A stretch of 64,000 nucleotides of DNA from Pseudomonas taeanensis MS-3 (GTDB taxonomy: Bacteria > Pseudomonadota > Gammaproteobacteria > Pseudomonadales > Pseudomonadaceae): contig NZ_AWSQ01000001.1 of the NCBI RefSeq assembly GCF_000498575.2, positions 1,483,883-1,547,882 on the forward strand, in the 5' to 3' direction. The position numbers were made by a program, and so were the translations under genes. A model generated the notes under the pieces. It made no database searches. It worked only from the letters and a program-made list of their open reading frames with translations, and was not told the origin of the DNA. Below, one piece after another: positions 38,503-47,400 of the stretch; the stretch's first letter is position 1; each line of letters starts with the position of its first letter.

Positions 38503-41334
38503 ATGACCGATTATAAAGCCACGCTAAACCTGCCTGATACCCAGTTTCCGATGAAGGCTGGTCTGCCGACCCGCGAGCCGCAAACGCTGCAGCGCTGGAA
38601 CGAAATTGGCCTGTATCAGAAGCTGCGCGCGCAGGGCGAAGGCCGGCCGAAGTTCGTGCTGCACGATGGCCCGCCCTACGCCAACGGCAGTATTCACATC
38701 GGTCACGCGGTCAACAAGATCCTCAAGGACATCATCACCCGCTCGAAGACCCTGGCCGGCTTCGATGCACCGTACGTGCCGGGCTGGGATTGCCACGGTC
38801 TGCCGATCGAGCACAAGGTGGAAACTACCTTTGGCAAGAATCAGCCGGCCGATCAGACCCGCGAACGCTGCCGCACCTATGCCGCCGAGCAGATCGAAGG
38901 GCAGAAGACCGACTTCATCCGCCTCGGTGTGCTGGGTGACTGGGACAACCCGTACAAGACCATGGACTTTGCCAACGAGGCCGGCGAGATCCGCGCCCTG
39001 GCCGAGATGGTCAAGCAGGGCTATGTGTTCAAGGGCTTGAAGCCGGTCAACTGGTGTTTCGACTGCGGCTCGGCCCTGGCTGAGGCCGAGGTCGAGTATC
39101 AGGACAAGAAGTCCGAGGCGATCGATGTCGCGTTTGTCTGCGAAGACAGCGAAAAACTGGCCGCCGCCTTCGGCCTGAGTGAGCTGGCCAAGCCGGCCAG
39201 TATCGTGATCTGGACCACAACGCCTTGGACCATTCCGGCTAACCAGGCGCTCAACGTGCACCCGGAGTTCGATTACGTCCTGGTCGATACCGGCGACAAG
39301 CTGTTGCTGCTGGCCGACGAATTGGTGGAGAGCTGCCTGCAGCGTTACGGCCTGCAAGGCGAGGTGGTCGCTCGCGCCAAGGGCGAGGCGCTGGAGCTGA
39401 TTCGTTTCCGCCACCCGTTCTACGAGCGTTTCGCACCGGTTTATCTGGCGGACTATGTCGCGCTGGATGCCGGTACCGGTATCGTTCACTCGGCCCCGGC
39501 CTATGGCGAGGACGACTTCCATTCATGCAAACGCTACGGCATGAGCAATGACGACATCCTCAGCCCGGTGCAGAGCCATGGCGTCTACGTCGAATCGTTG
39601 CCGTTCTTCGGTGGCCAGTTCATCTGGAAGGCCAACCCGGCCATCGTTGCCAAACTGGATGAAGTGGGCAGCCTGCTTAAGCATGAAACCATCAGCCACA
39701 GCTACATGCACTGCTGGCGCCACAAGACCCCGCTGATCTACCGCGCCACTGCGCAGTGGTTCGTCGGCATGGACAAACAACCGAATCAAGGCGACACCCT
39801 GCGTGAGCGGGCGATTGCCGGCATCGAGCAGACCGCGTTCGTCCCAGCCTGGGGCCAGGCGCGCCTGCACAGCATGATCGCCGGTCGCCCGGACTGGTGC
39901 ATCTCGCGTCAGCGTAACTGGGGCGTGCCGATCCCGTTCTTCCTGCACAAGGAAAGTGGCGAGCTGCATCCACGCACCACCGAGCTGATGGAGCAGGTCG
40001 CCCAGCGCGTCGAGCAGCAGGGCATCGAGGCCTGGTTCAAGCTGGACGCCGCCGAACTGCTCGGCGACGAAGCTGCGCAGTACGACAAGATCAGCGATAC
40101 CCTGGACGTCTGGTTCGACTCCGGCACCACCCACTGGCACGTGCTGCGCGGTTCCCATGCGCTGGGACACACTAGCGGTCCGCGTGCCGATCTCTATCTG
40201 GAAGGCTCCGATCAGCATCGCGGCTGGTTCCATTCCTCCTTGTTGACCGGCTGTGCCATCGACGGTCACGCTCCCTACCGTGAGCTGCTGACTCACGGTT
40301 TCGTGGTGGACGAGAACGGCCGCAAGATGTCCAAGTCCCTGGGCAACGTGGTGGCGCCGCAGGAAGTCAATGACAGCCTGGGCGCCGACATTCTGCGTCT
40401 GTGGGTGTCGTCGACCGATTACTCCGGCGAGATGGCGGTCTCCAAGGTCATTCTGCAGCGTAGCGCCGATGCCTATCGGCGCATCCGCAACACCGCGCGC
40501 TTCCTGCTTTCCAACCTCAGCGGCTTCGATCCGGCGCAACACCTGCTGCCTGAGACCGAGATGCTGGCACTGGACCGCTGGGCGGTGGATCGCGCCCTGC
40601 TGCTGCAGCGCGAGGTCGAGGAAGCCTACGACAGTTATCGTTTCTGGAACGTGTACCAGAAGGTGCATAACTTCTGCGTGCAGGAGTTGGGCGGCTTCTA
40701 CCTCGACATCATCAAGGACCGCCAGTACACCACCGCCGCCGACAGCGTGGCGCGACGCTCCTGCCAGACCGCGCTGTTCCATATCTCCGAGGCTCTGGTG
40801 CGCTGGATCGCGCCAATCCTGGCCTTCACCGCCGATGAGCTGTGGCAGTACCTGCCGGGCGAGCGCAACGAGTCGGTGATGCTCAATGGCTGGTACCAGG
40901 GCCTGAGCGAGCTGCCGCAAGGCCTCGAGCTGAACCGTGAGTTCTGGGAGCGGGTCATGGCGGTCAAGGTTGCGGTGAACAAGGAGCTGGAAAACCTGCG
41001 TAAAGACAAGGCCATTGGCGGCAACCTGCAAGCCGAAGTGACCGTCTACGCCGAAGACAGTCTGATTGCCGACCTGAACAAGCTGGGTAACGAGCTACGC
41101 TTCGTGCTGATTACCTCGACCGCCAGCCTCGCCCCGCTGAGCAGTGCGCCAGCTGACGCTGTGACAACCGAAGTGGCCGGCCTCAAACTGAAAGTGGTCA
41201 AGTCCACGCACGCCAAGTGCGCCCGCTGCTGGCACCACCGCGAAGACGTCGGTGTGAATCCAGCGCACGCGGAAATCTGCGGTCGCTGTGTGGATAACAT
41301 CGAAGGTGCTGGCGAGGTGCGTCACTATGCCTAA
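38503..41334 (+). CDS. ileS: Isoleucyl-tRNA synthetase
   Basis: A 943-residue class I synthetase. [17 protein letters not shown] contains the HIGH motif, [10 protein letters not shown] the KMSKS motif, with the CP1 editing domain between ([13 protein letters not shown]). The C-terminus carries a four-cysteine zinc site ([12 protein letters not shown]...CGRC). Length equals P. aeruginosa IleS. It has no sign of the mupirocin-resistant type 2 form. The start fits [13 protein letters not shown] and a GAGCCTGAG site; the longer frame is not conserved. It overlaps lspA by 8 bp. Confidence 0.97.
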   Translation: MTDYKATLNLPDTQFPMKAGLPTREPQTLQRWNEIGLYQKLRAQGEGRPKFVLHDGPPYANGSIHIGHAVNKILKDIITRSKTLAGFDAPYVPGWDCHGLPIEHKVETTFGKNQPADQTRERCRTYAAEQIEGQKTDFIRLGVLGDWDNPYKTMDFANEAGEIRALAEMVKQGYVFKGLKPVNWCFDCGSALAEAEVEYQDKKSEAIDVAFVCEDSEKLAAAFGLSELAKPASIVIWTTTPWTIPANQALNVHPEFDYVLVDTGDKLLLLADELVESCLQRYGLQGEVVARAKGEALELIRFRHPFYERFAPVYLADYVALDAGTGIVHSAPAYGEDDFHSCKRYGMSNDDILSPVQSHGVYVESLPFFGGQFIWKANPAIVAKLDEVGSLLKHETISHSYMHCWRHKTPLIYRATAQWFVGMDKQPNQGDTLRERAIAGIEQTAFVPAWGQARLHSMIAGRPDWCISRQRNWGVPIPFFLHKESGELHPRTTELMEQVAQRVEQQGIEAWFKLDAAELLGDEAAQYDKISDTLDVWFDSGTTHWHVLRGSHALGHTSGPRADLYLEGSDQHRGWFHSSLLTGCAIDGHAPYRELLTHGFVVDENGRKMSKSLGNVVAPQEVNDSLGADILRLWVSSTDYSGEMAVSKVILQRSADAYRRIRNTARFLLSNLSGFDPAQHLLPETEMLALDRWAVDRALLLQREVEEAYDSYRFWNVYQKVHNFCVQELGGFYLDIIKDRQYTTAADSVARRSCQTALFHISEALVRWIAPILAFTADELWQYLPGERNESVMLNGWYQGLSELPQGLELNREFWERVMAVKVAVNKELENLRKDKAIGGNLQAEVTVYAEDSLIADLNKLGNELRFVLITSTASLAPLSSAPADAVTTEVAGLKLKVVKSTHAKCARCWHHREDVGVNPAHAEICGRCVDNIEGAGEVRHYA

Positions 41335-41833
41335 GGCCAGCCGTTACGGGCGTCTGGCCTGGCTGTGGCTGAGTCTGCTGGTGTTTGTGGTCGATCAGGC
41401 GAGCAAGTTCTATTTCGACAGCAGTTTGAGCATGTACCAGCAGATAGTGATCATTCCCGATTACTTCAGCTGGACCCTGGCTTACAACACCGGCGCGGCC
41501 TTCAGCTTTCTGGCGGGCGCCTCCGGCTGGCAGCGTTGGCTGTTCGCCGCGATCGCGATTGCCGTCAGCGCTGTGCTGGTGGTGTGGCTGAAGCGCCTGA
41601 AGCCGGAGGAGACCTGGCTGGCTGTGGCCTTGGCCCTGGTGCTCGGCGGGGCTTTGGGCAATCTGGTCGACCGGGTGTTGCTCGGTCATGTGGTCGATTT
41701 TATTCTGCTGCACTGGCAGAACCGCTGGTACTTCCCCGCGTTCAACTTTGCGGATGCCGCCATTACCCTCGGTGCCATCTTGCTGGCACTGGATATGTTC
41801 AAAAGCAACAAGTCCGGAGAAGTCGCACCATGA
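41327..41833 (+). CDS. lspA: Lipoprotein signal peptidase
   Basis: A 168-residue membrane aspartyl protease with four transmembrane helices. Conserved boxes: [33 protein letters not shown] (first catalytic Asp) and [12 protein letters not shown] (second Asp). It removes signal peptides from prolipoproteins. The ATG overlaps the end of ileS by 8 bp, and the stop overlaps fkpB as ATGA, so all three genes are coupled. Longer upstream frames inside ileS are not real. Confidence 0.96.
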   Translation: MPKASRYGRLAWLWLSLLVFVVDQASKFYFDSSLSMYQQIVIIPDYFSWTLAYNTGAAFSFLAGASGWQRWLFAAIAIAVSAVLVVWLKRLKPEETWLAVALALVLGGALGNLVDRVLLGHVVDFILLHWQNRWYFPAFNFADAAITLGAILLALDMFKSNKSGEVAP

Positions 41834-42267
41834 CTGATGTACGTATCGGCCCGGACAAGGAAGTCACCCTGCACTTTGCCATCAAGCTGGAAAACGGCGA
41901 TGTGGTGGATAGCACCTTCGACAAGCAGCCCGCCACTTTCAAAGTGGGTGATGGCAACCTGCTTCCAGGCTTCGAAGCCGCGCTGTTCGGTTTCAAAGCT
42001 GGCGATAAACGCACGGTGCAGGTACTGCCCGAGCAGGGTTTCGGTCAGCCCAATCCGCAGAACGTGCAGCATATGCCGCGGACCCAGTTCAAGGACATGG
42101 AGCTCTCCGAAGGCTTGTTGGTGATCTTCAATGACGCCGCCAATACCGAGCTGCCGGGTGTGGTCAAAGCCTTCGACGACTCCCAGGTGACCATCGATTT
42201 CAACCATCCATTGGCTGGCAAAGCGCTGAGCTTCGAGGTGGAGATCATCGGGGTCAAGCCACTCTGA
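41830..42267 (+). CDS. fkpB: FKBP-type peptidyl-prolyl isomerase (SlpA/FkpB type)
   Basis: A 145-residue SlyD/SlpA-type FKBP without signal peptide. FKBP half: VTLHFAIKLENGDVVDSTFD and GDGNLLPGFEAALFGFKAGD; the insert-in-flap domain lies at about 70-125 (PEQGFGQPNPQNVQ). It lacks a His/Cys-rich metal tail, which separates it from SlyD. Encoded between lspA and ispH as in E. coli and P. aeruginosa. Confidence 0.93.
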   Translation: MTDVRIGPDKEVTLHFAIKLENGDVVDSTFDKQPATFKVGDGNLLPGFEAALFGFKAGDKRTVQVLPEQGFGQPNPQNVQHMPRTQFKDMELSEGLLVIFNDAANTELPGVVKAFDDSQVTIDFNHPLAGKALSFEVEIIGVKPL

Positions 42268-42281
42268 TGCTGTTGTTGCCT

Positions 42282-42338
42282 GTAGCCCGGATGAAATCCG
42301 GGAGCCCTTAGGCACTCCCCGGATTTTATCCGGTCTAC
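42282..42338. repeat. Inverted repeat (GTAGCCCGGAT type) between fkpB and ispH
   Basis: Arms 42282-42304 and 42315-42338 pair over about 22 bp with few mismatches (GTAGCCCGGATGAAATCCGG family). Such elements are scattered widely in some pseudomonads. It would form a strong hairpin in the fkpB 3' end and may end the ileS-lspA-fkpB transcript. Confidence 0.75.
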
Positions 42339-42428
42339 GACCACAGAGCCGGGCGCAGTAGTTTTTCAAAGGCCCGCTAAAGGTCTCGCGTTACACTGCC
42401 CGTTCAAGCTTCGCGTACGAGAGTCACC

Positions 42429-43373
42429 ATGCATATCAAACTCGCCAATCCCCGCGGCTTCTGCGCCGGCGTCGACCGCGCTATCGAGATCGTCAACCGC
42501 GCCCTGGAGGTCTTCGGCCCGCCGATCTACGTGCGCCATGAAGTGGTGCACAACAAGTTCGTGGTCGAGGATTTGCGCGCACGCGGCGCCGTATTCGTCG
42601 AGGAGCTGGACCAGGTGCCGGATGACGTCATCGTCATCTTCAGCGCTCATGGGGTGTCCCAGGCGGTGCGCAACGAGGCCGAGCAGCGTGGCTTGAAAGT
42701 CTTCGACGCCACCTGTCCGCTGGTGACCAAGGTGCATATGGAGGTGGTGCGTTACAGTCGCGAAAGTCGCGAGTGCATCCTGATCGGCCATGCCGGCCAC
42801 CCGGAAGTCGAGGGCACCATGGGCCAGTACGATGCTGGCAACGGTGGTGCCATCTACCTGGTCGAAGACGAAGCCGATGTCGAGCGTCTCCAGGTGCGCA
42901 ACCCCGAAGCCCTGGCGTTCGTCACCCAGACCACTCTGTCGATGGATGACACCAGCAAGGTCATCGATGCATTGCGCAGCAAGTACCCCGCTATCGGCGG
43001 CCCACGCAAAGACGACATCTGCTACGCCACACAGAACCGCCAGGATGCGGTCAAGCTGCTGGCGGGCGAGTGCGACGTGCTGCTGGTGGTCGGCAGCCCG
43101 AATAGCTCAAACTCCAATCGCCTGCGCGAGCTGGCCGAGCGCATGGGCACCCCGGCCTACCTGATCGACGGCGCCGAAGACCTCAAGCGTGAATGGTTCG
43201 ATGGTGTTGCCGGAGTCGGCATCACTGCTGGTGCCTCGGCCCCGGAAGTGCTGGTGCGTGGAGTTGTAACCCAGCTGCAGACGTGGGGTGCGACGGGGGA
43301 GAGCGAGTTGGCCGGACGACCGGAGAATGTCACCTTTTCCATGCCCAAAGAGCTGCGGGTTAAAACGCTTTAA
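42429..43373 (+). CDS. ispH: 4-hydroxy-3-methylbut-2-enyl diphosphate reductase
   Basis: A 314-residue iron-sulfur enzyme of the MEP pathway, forming IPP and DMAPP. The three cluster cysteines are visible: [13 protein letters not shown] (Cys12), DATCPLV (about 96) and [11 protein letters not shown] (about 197). Other conserved parts are [10 protein letters not shown] and [16 protein letters not shown] ribosome site. Followed at 14 bp by the end of the convergent fimT gene. Confidence 0.96.
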   Translation: MHIKLANPRGFCAGVDRAIEIVNRALEVFGPPIYVRHEVVHNKFVVEDLRARGAVFVEELDQVPDDVIVIFSAHGVSQAVRNEAEQRGLKVFDATCPLVTKVHMEVVRYSRESRECILIGHAGHPEVEGTMGQYDAGNGGAIYLVEDEADVERLQVRNPEALAFVTQTTLSMDDTSKVIDALRSKYPAIGGPRKDDICYATQNRQDAVKLLAGECDVLLVVGSPNSSNSNRLRELAERMGTPAYLIDGAEDLKREWFDGVAGVGITAGASAPEVLVRGVVTQLQTWGATGESELAGRPENVTFSMPKELRVKTL

Positions 43374-43387
43374 GTTGTGATCGCAGC

Positions 43388-43897
43388 TCAGTATGGGCAC
43401 TGGCCGCTGCTTTGCCTCAGTCGTCCGCCAGCACTAAGCACCAGTTGGTATGCCTTAATCTGTCTTTGTTGATGGCACACCCAGAGGGTGCCTGCTTGGA
43501 AGCCGCCATTATTTAGGTATCCGCGTCCGTCGGGAAGGTAGCGAATATATTTGGCTACAGGGCTGTTGGCATAGAGTTCAACTTGAATATCCAGCTCCCC
43601 CTGAGCCTGAATAGTTGGCTCGTCATCGTCCTGACTACCATTGCTGTTAGTGTCGGCGAATATGCTCCAGCCGTTACTCCAGGCTCCGTCTCGATTGGCC
43701 AGCGTGATGGCTTGACCTCTCAGAATAGCCAGCTGGCGTGCTGCGGCGACGCTGCGGAGTAGTTTGTCTGAGGTGGCTTGCACTGCCGAGCTATTTCTCA
43801 AGCTGGATAGGCTAGGTGTAGCAAGTGTGAAGAGAATGCTGCATATACAGAGCGTAGTAAGCAGCTCCAAGAGACTATATCCCTGAGAATTGTTCAT
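43388..43897 (-). CDS. fimT: Minor pseudopilin FimT (GspH/FimT family), inverted
   Basis: A 169-residue type IV pilin-like protein. The class III leader MNNSQG precedes YSLLELLTTLCICSILFTLATPS; Glu5 of the mature form is present. GspH-like features follow: AVQATSDKLLRSVAAARQLAILRG and SNGWSIFADTNSNG. It is transcribed opposite to the rest of the minor pilin genes, whereas fimT and fimU run together in P. aeruginosa. It could equally be a second FimU-like pilin. The ATG at 43897 is chosen to leave a short leader. Confidence 0.82.
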   Translation of the reverse strand: MNNSQGYSLLELLTTLCICSILFTLATPSLSSLRNSSAVQATSDKLLRSVAAARQLAILRGQAITLANRDGAWSNGWSIFADTNSNGSQDDDEPTIQAQGELDIQVELYANSPVAKYIRYLPDGRGYLNNGGFQAGTLWVCHQQRQIKAYQLVLSAGGRLRQSSGQCPY

Positions 43898-43960
43898 GGC
43901 GTCCTGCCGTGTCGAGTGGAACAAACAACCCTAGTTCAGCTGCCCAAGTCCTGCGTACTG

Positions 43961-43969
43961 CCGCTCGTC
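43961..43969 (+). promoter_or_regulatory. Possible AlgR box upstream of fimU
   Basis: CCGCTCGTC differs by one base from the AlgR-binding sequence CCGTTCGTC. AlgR is known to activate the fimU-pilVWXY1Y2E operon in P. aeruginosa. The site lies about 90 bp before fimU in the region shared with divergent fimT. Confidence 0.35.
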
Positions 43970-44056
43970 GCCAGTTTGCCCTCAGTAGTCTTCTGGAGCG
44001 TGACAGGGCGGCCACGAGTCCATAGTTTTGAAAACGTTAATCAAGGATGTTGATCA

Positions 44057-44554
44057 ATGCGCGAGATTAAAGGCTTCACGTTGATAGAGCTAATGGTGAC
44101 CTTGGCTGTGCTTGCCGTGTTGTTGAGCATTGCAGTACCCAGCTTTGCTGATTTTCTCAGGTCGAATCGCGCCGAGTCGCAGAGGACCGCCTTGGTAAAC
44201 TCATTTGCTCTCGCGCGGAGTGAGGCGATCCGTCGCGGTACGCAGGTGCGCGTAAGTCCGATCAGCGGAACTAACTGGTCAAATGGATGGCGTGCCTGGG
44301 TTGATAGCAATTCCAATGGTATTTACGACAGTGGTGAGGCAATCAAGGAGTTCCCCGCGTTTACCGGTGGTAATACCTTGTCCTCATCCGTATCGCCGAT
44401 CATTTTCAGTAGCCAGGGCTACCAGAGCAGCGTGGCTTTCGGGGCGGCGACGACTCTGCAATTTCGCGTTGGCGCCAGTTACTGCAGCTTGGAGCGCGAC
44501 ATCACAATTAACCACTTGGGTCGTGTATCTTCAAACCGGAGGACCTGCTCATGA
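44057..44554 (+). CDS. fimU: Minor pilin FimU
   Basis: A 165-residue minor pilin with leader MREIKG and mature N-terminus FTLIELMVTLAVLAVLLSIAVPSF (Glu5 present), then the GspH domain with SFALARSEAIRRGTQVRV and NGWRAWVDSNSNG. It helps build the pilus-tip initiation complex with PilV, W, X and PilY1. First gene of the fimU-pilVWX operon; AAGGA ribosome site. The sequence is clearly more A+T-rich than ispH next door. Confidence 0.9.
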   Translation: MREIKGFTLIELMVTLAVLAVLLSIAVPSFADFLRSNRAESQRTALVNSFALARSEAIRRGTQVRVSPISGTNWSNGWRAWVDSNSNGIYDSGEAIKEFPAFTGGNTLSSSVSPIIFSSQGYQSSVAFGAATTLQFRVGASYCSLERDITINHLGRVSSNRRTCS

Positions 44555-44976
44555 TTAATGCGCGTCAATCAGCAGGTTTTAGTCTGATAGAGGTGTTGGT
44601 GTCGTTTCTCGTGCTGAGCATTGGAGTGTTGGGGATGGCAGGCCTGCAACTCAATGCGTTGAAGTTCAATCAGACTGCCGCAGTGCGGTCACAGGCGACG
44701 TTTCTTGCCTACGACATCGCCGAGCGCATGCGTGCCAATCGCGTCAAAGCTCGCTCCGGTAATTACGATATCGCTCTTACGGCTGGCGCGCCTAGCGGCA
44801 CCAGTATTGAAGCAACCGATCTGCAACAGTGGCGGGCCGCGTTGACCAGCCAGCTACCAGATGGCAAGGGGGCTGTTGCTCGTAATGCGTCGAAGGTAAT
44901 TGTAACGGTGCAGTGGGATGAGTCTCGCGTCGGTGGGCAATCCAGTCAGCAGTTCGTCTACGAGACCCAGCTATGA
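44551..44976 (+). CDS. pilV: Minor pilin PilV
   Basis: A 141-residue PilV. Leader MINARQSAG then FSLIEVLVSFLVLSIGVLGMAGLQL, the typical PilV N-terminus with Glu5, followed by AYDIAERMRANR. Overlaps fimU and pilW through ATGA junctions on both sides, so expression of the three is translationally coupled. It is a component of the pilus-tip priming complex. Confidence 0.92.
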   Translation: MINARQSAGFSLIEVLVSFLVLSIGVLGMAGLQLNALKFNQTAAVRSQATFLAYDIAERMRANRVKARSGNYDIALTAGAPSGTSIEATDLQQWRAALTSQLPDGKGAVARNASKVIVTVQWDESRVGGQSSQQFVYETQL

Positions 44977-46019
44977 ATAGATATTCATTCAATCGGCGTC
45001 GTAACCATGGGCTCAGCCTTGTTGAGTTGATGATCGCTCTGTTGGTTGGGTTGTTGCTTAGTGCGGCAGTCTTGCAGATTTTCATATCCTCGAAAAATAC
45101 TTACCGCATGCAGGAGTCTATGGCCCGCCTGCAGGAGAACGGCCGATTCGCCGTTAGCTATATGGCTAATGATATTCGTATGGCCGGCTATATGGGTTGC
45201 GGCAATATAGATCGTATCCCTGTAAATAACATTGGCCAAGCCGATGATGGCGGCCTTGCCGTGGCGAGCTTTGACAGCAACACGATTATTGTGGGTAGTG
45301 ATAATGTAGTGAGTGGTAATGTTTGGGGGGCGGCGCCGGGTACTGATACGCTGGTCGTGCGTAAAGTGAACGGCGGTGGACTACGCTTGACCGGTAATTT
45401 GGCCACAAACAATGCGAATATTCAAATTGTCGATAACAGTCTGAATGTGCAGGCAGGGGATATTCTATTTATTACCGACTGTATTAATGCCGATATATTT
45501 CGCGCCACTAACGTCTCCACTGGCTCGGATGGGAAGGTGACTATTGCACACTCTGCTGCGAAAAATACCTCGGTCAATCTGAGCAAAATGTATGGTTCGG
45601 ATGCTGAGGTAATGGTATTCGAGTCAGCGGCGTATTTTGTCAAGGAAACTGGCCGAACAACGCCAAATGGAGATGCCATTCGCGCGCTCTACGTGCAGCG
45701 CCAAGCTGGTAAAACTGCCGAGACGGCAACAGCTTATGAGTTGGTGGAAGGGGTGCAGGATATACAGTTGGAGTTTGGTGTGGATACGGGCAATGACTCT
45801 TTGGCCGACGTGTACCGCACCGCCAATAACGTAACGGACTGGGCTAAGGTTGTTAGCGCACGTTTCAGTCTGTTGATGCAGGGTGTCGAGGGCAAGGTCC
45901 TCAGCAGTTCCGGCAGTATGGCACAGAGTATTAATTACAATGGTGGCGCTGTTGCTGCTGACGGTCGAGTACGCCAAGTGTTCGGAAGCGTGGTTGCAGT
46001 ACGTAACCGAGTACCTTGA
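44973..46019 (+). CDS. pilW: Minor pilin PilW
   Basis: A 348-residue PilW, the largest minor pilin. Leader MNRYSFNRRRNHG, then LSLVELMIALLVGLLLSAAVLQIF with Glu5, MARLQENGRFAVSYMANDIRMAGYMGCG, and a long C-terminal region typical of PilW. Links PilV/X/FimU to PilY1 at the tip (established for P. aeruginosa). It is notably A+T-rich. Overlaps pilV by 4 bp. Confidence 0.93.
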   Translation: MNRYSFNRRRNHGLSLVELMIALLVGLLLSAAVLQIFISSKNTYRMQESMARLQENGRFAVSYMANDIRMAGYMGCGNIDRIPVNNIGQADDGGLAVASFDSNTIIVGSDNVVSGNVWGAAPGTDTLVVRKVNGGGLRLTGNLATNNANIQIVDNSLNVQAGDILFITDCINADIFRATNVSTGSDGKVTIAHSAAKNTSVNLSKMYGSDAEVMVFESAAYFVKETGRTTPNGDAIRALYVQRQAGKTAETATAYELVEGVQDIQLEFGVDTGNDSLADVYRTANNVTDWAKVVSARFSLLMQGVEGKVLSSSGSMAQSINYNGGAVAADGRVRQVFGSVVAVRNRVP

Positions 46020-46029
46020 GGAGACACTA

Positions 46030-46551
46030 ATGCAATTGCAATTTTGGCGTCGACAGCAGGGATCAACGTTAATCATCTGTCTGGTGTTTCTGCTTATCCT
46101 TACCATGATAGGCATCAGTTCAATTCAGAGTTCCACTTTGCAAGAGCAAATGGCCGGTAGTGCGCGTGATTATAATTCGGCGTTCCAGGCGGCGGAGTAT
46201 GCCTTGCGTGAGGGGGAGGTTTATCTTCAGCAAGCAACGTTAGGCAGTTTCACTGGCAGTGGGGGGCGCTATACCATCTGTGGCGATCCTGCCAGTACAG
46301 CAGCGGGGTGTGTGCCGCCTAGCTGGCGTAATAAATCCTCCACCGGTTGGGTGACCCAGTCAGGTGTGGGAAATGTCAACAGTCAGCCGCAGTATATTCT
46401 TGAAAAATATCCGCTTATTGTCGATGTGAATGCCCCCTTGGATGCCGATACCGTGCCACCAAAAATAGAGATGTACCGCATTACTGCTCGTGGTTATGGC
46501 GTTTCGGAAAACTCGATGATTGTGTTGCAAAGCGCGTTTCGCCGAGATTGA
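46030..46551 (+). CDS. pilX: Minor pilin PilX
   Basis: A 173-residue PilX. Leader MQLQFWRRQQG and mature start STLIICLVFLLILTMIG: position 5 is isoleucine, not glutamate, as is normal for PilX/GspK-type tip pilins. The motif SSTLQEQMAGSARDYNSAFQAAEYALREGE is characteristic. Starts 10 bp after pilW. The longer frame back into pilW is not real. The C-terminal part is longer and more variable than its N-terminus. Confidence 0.9.
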   Translation: MQLQFWRRQQGSTLIICLVFLLILTMIGISSIQSSTLQEQMAGSARDYNSAFQAAEYALREGEVYLQQATLGSFTGSGGRYTICGDPASTAAGCVPPSWRNKSSTGWVTQSGVGNVNSQPQYILEKYPLIVDVNAPLDADTVPPKIEMYRITARGYGVSENSMIVLQSAFRRD

Positions 46552-46621
46552 TTGTGCGCCCCGGCTCGTTTGTATGCGAGCAGATGCTCACTGAGTGGAC
46601 AGGCATGAGGATGTCAGGCTG

Positions 46622-47044
46622 ATGAGATCTAAGTCAAAAGGCTTTACGCTGATCGAGTTGATGATAGTGGTCGCCATTATTGGAATACTAGCGGCTATTG
46701 CCTACCCTAGTTACACGGAGTATGTACAACGTGGCAAGCGATCTGAGGCGAAGGTGGCGCTACTTGAAGCAGTGCAGAATCTGGAGCGTTACTACTCGGC
46801 TAATGGCACTTATCTAAATGCAGGGGGCACGGCGCTGGCCTCAGTGTTTGGCACTGTCGTGCCGGCTAGTGGTGCTGCCAATTACAATATTGCAGTAAGT
46901 GGAACGCCAACTCGTAGTGCTTTCACTTTGCAGGCCAGTCGCACAGGTAGTATGGCCAGTGATGCGTGCGGCGAGTACCAAATTAATCAGGCTGGCAGTC
47001 GTACGCTTGCGAGTAATAGCAGAAGCTTAGCGGACTGTTGGTAG
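46622..47044 (+). CDS. pilE: Minor pilin PilE
   Basis: A 140-residue pilin with leader MRSKSKG and [37 protein letters not shown], the PilE signature, and a C-terminal disulfide pair (DACGEY...LADCW). It lies 70 bp after pilX and before pilY1, whereas in P. aeruginosa pilE is last, after pilY1 and pilY2. The start 46622 keeps the leader to seven residues; an upstream in-frame ATG would lengthen it unusually. Confidence 0.9.
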   Translation: MRSKSKGFTLIELMIVVAIIGILAAIAYPSYTEYVQRGKRSEAKVALLEAVQNLERYYSANGTYLNAGGTALASVFGTVVPASGAANYNIAVSGTPTRSAFTLQASRTGSMASDACGEYQINQAGSRTLASNSRSLADCW

Positions 47045-47400
47045 ACTTACTTGATGCGCTAGCATATTTTCGCATGCGAACACTCGTTTCCGGCGGATGA
47101 AGGTTGTGTCCTGATAGTAGTGTTCCTCTCAGCAGTATAACCGCTTGTCCTGAAATTTTACCGCATTGATCGGTGACCGCTTTACCGATCGGTAACTGGC
47201 CTCTATACAGAAGTTGGAAGCGCTTGAGTCGACTGCGTCAAATGATTTTTGAAGTGGTCAGGTTGGCTTGCTGTCATTAACAGGCTTTAACTGAAGTGCC
47301 CGAAAGTATCCGCTGGCAAAGAAGGATCTTTGACTCGTGCTTGCACTGTCATGCAACCTGTTCACAAAAAATGTATTGATGCTTATGAGGTCGCTGAATC
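47045..47400. other. Regulatory gap between pilE and pilY1
   Basis: A 356-bp A+T-rich stretch with no gene. It contains a palindromic cluster at 47168-47193: GATCGGT, then ACCGATC 9 bp later, which itself is part of the perfect 10-bp palindrome ACCGATCGGT (47184-47193). This is a candidate operator for a separate pilY1 promoter. No clear sigma-54 site was found. GAGG at 47386-47389 is the pilY1 ribosome site. Confidence 0.45.

Noticed and set aside
46030..46551. Loss of the mature Glu5 in PilX as a disabling mutation
   Set aside because: PilX/GspK-type tip pilins normally lack Glu5, so this is family-typical.
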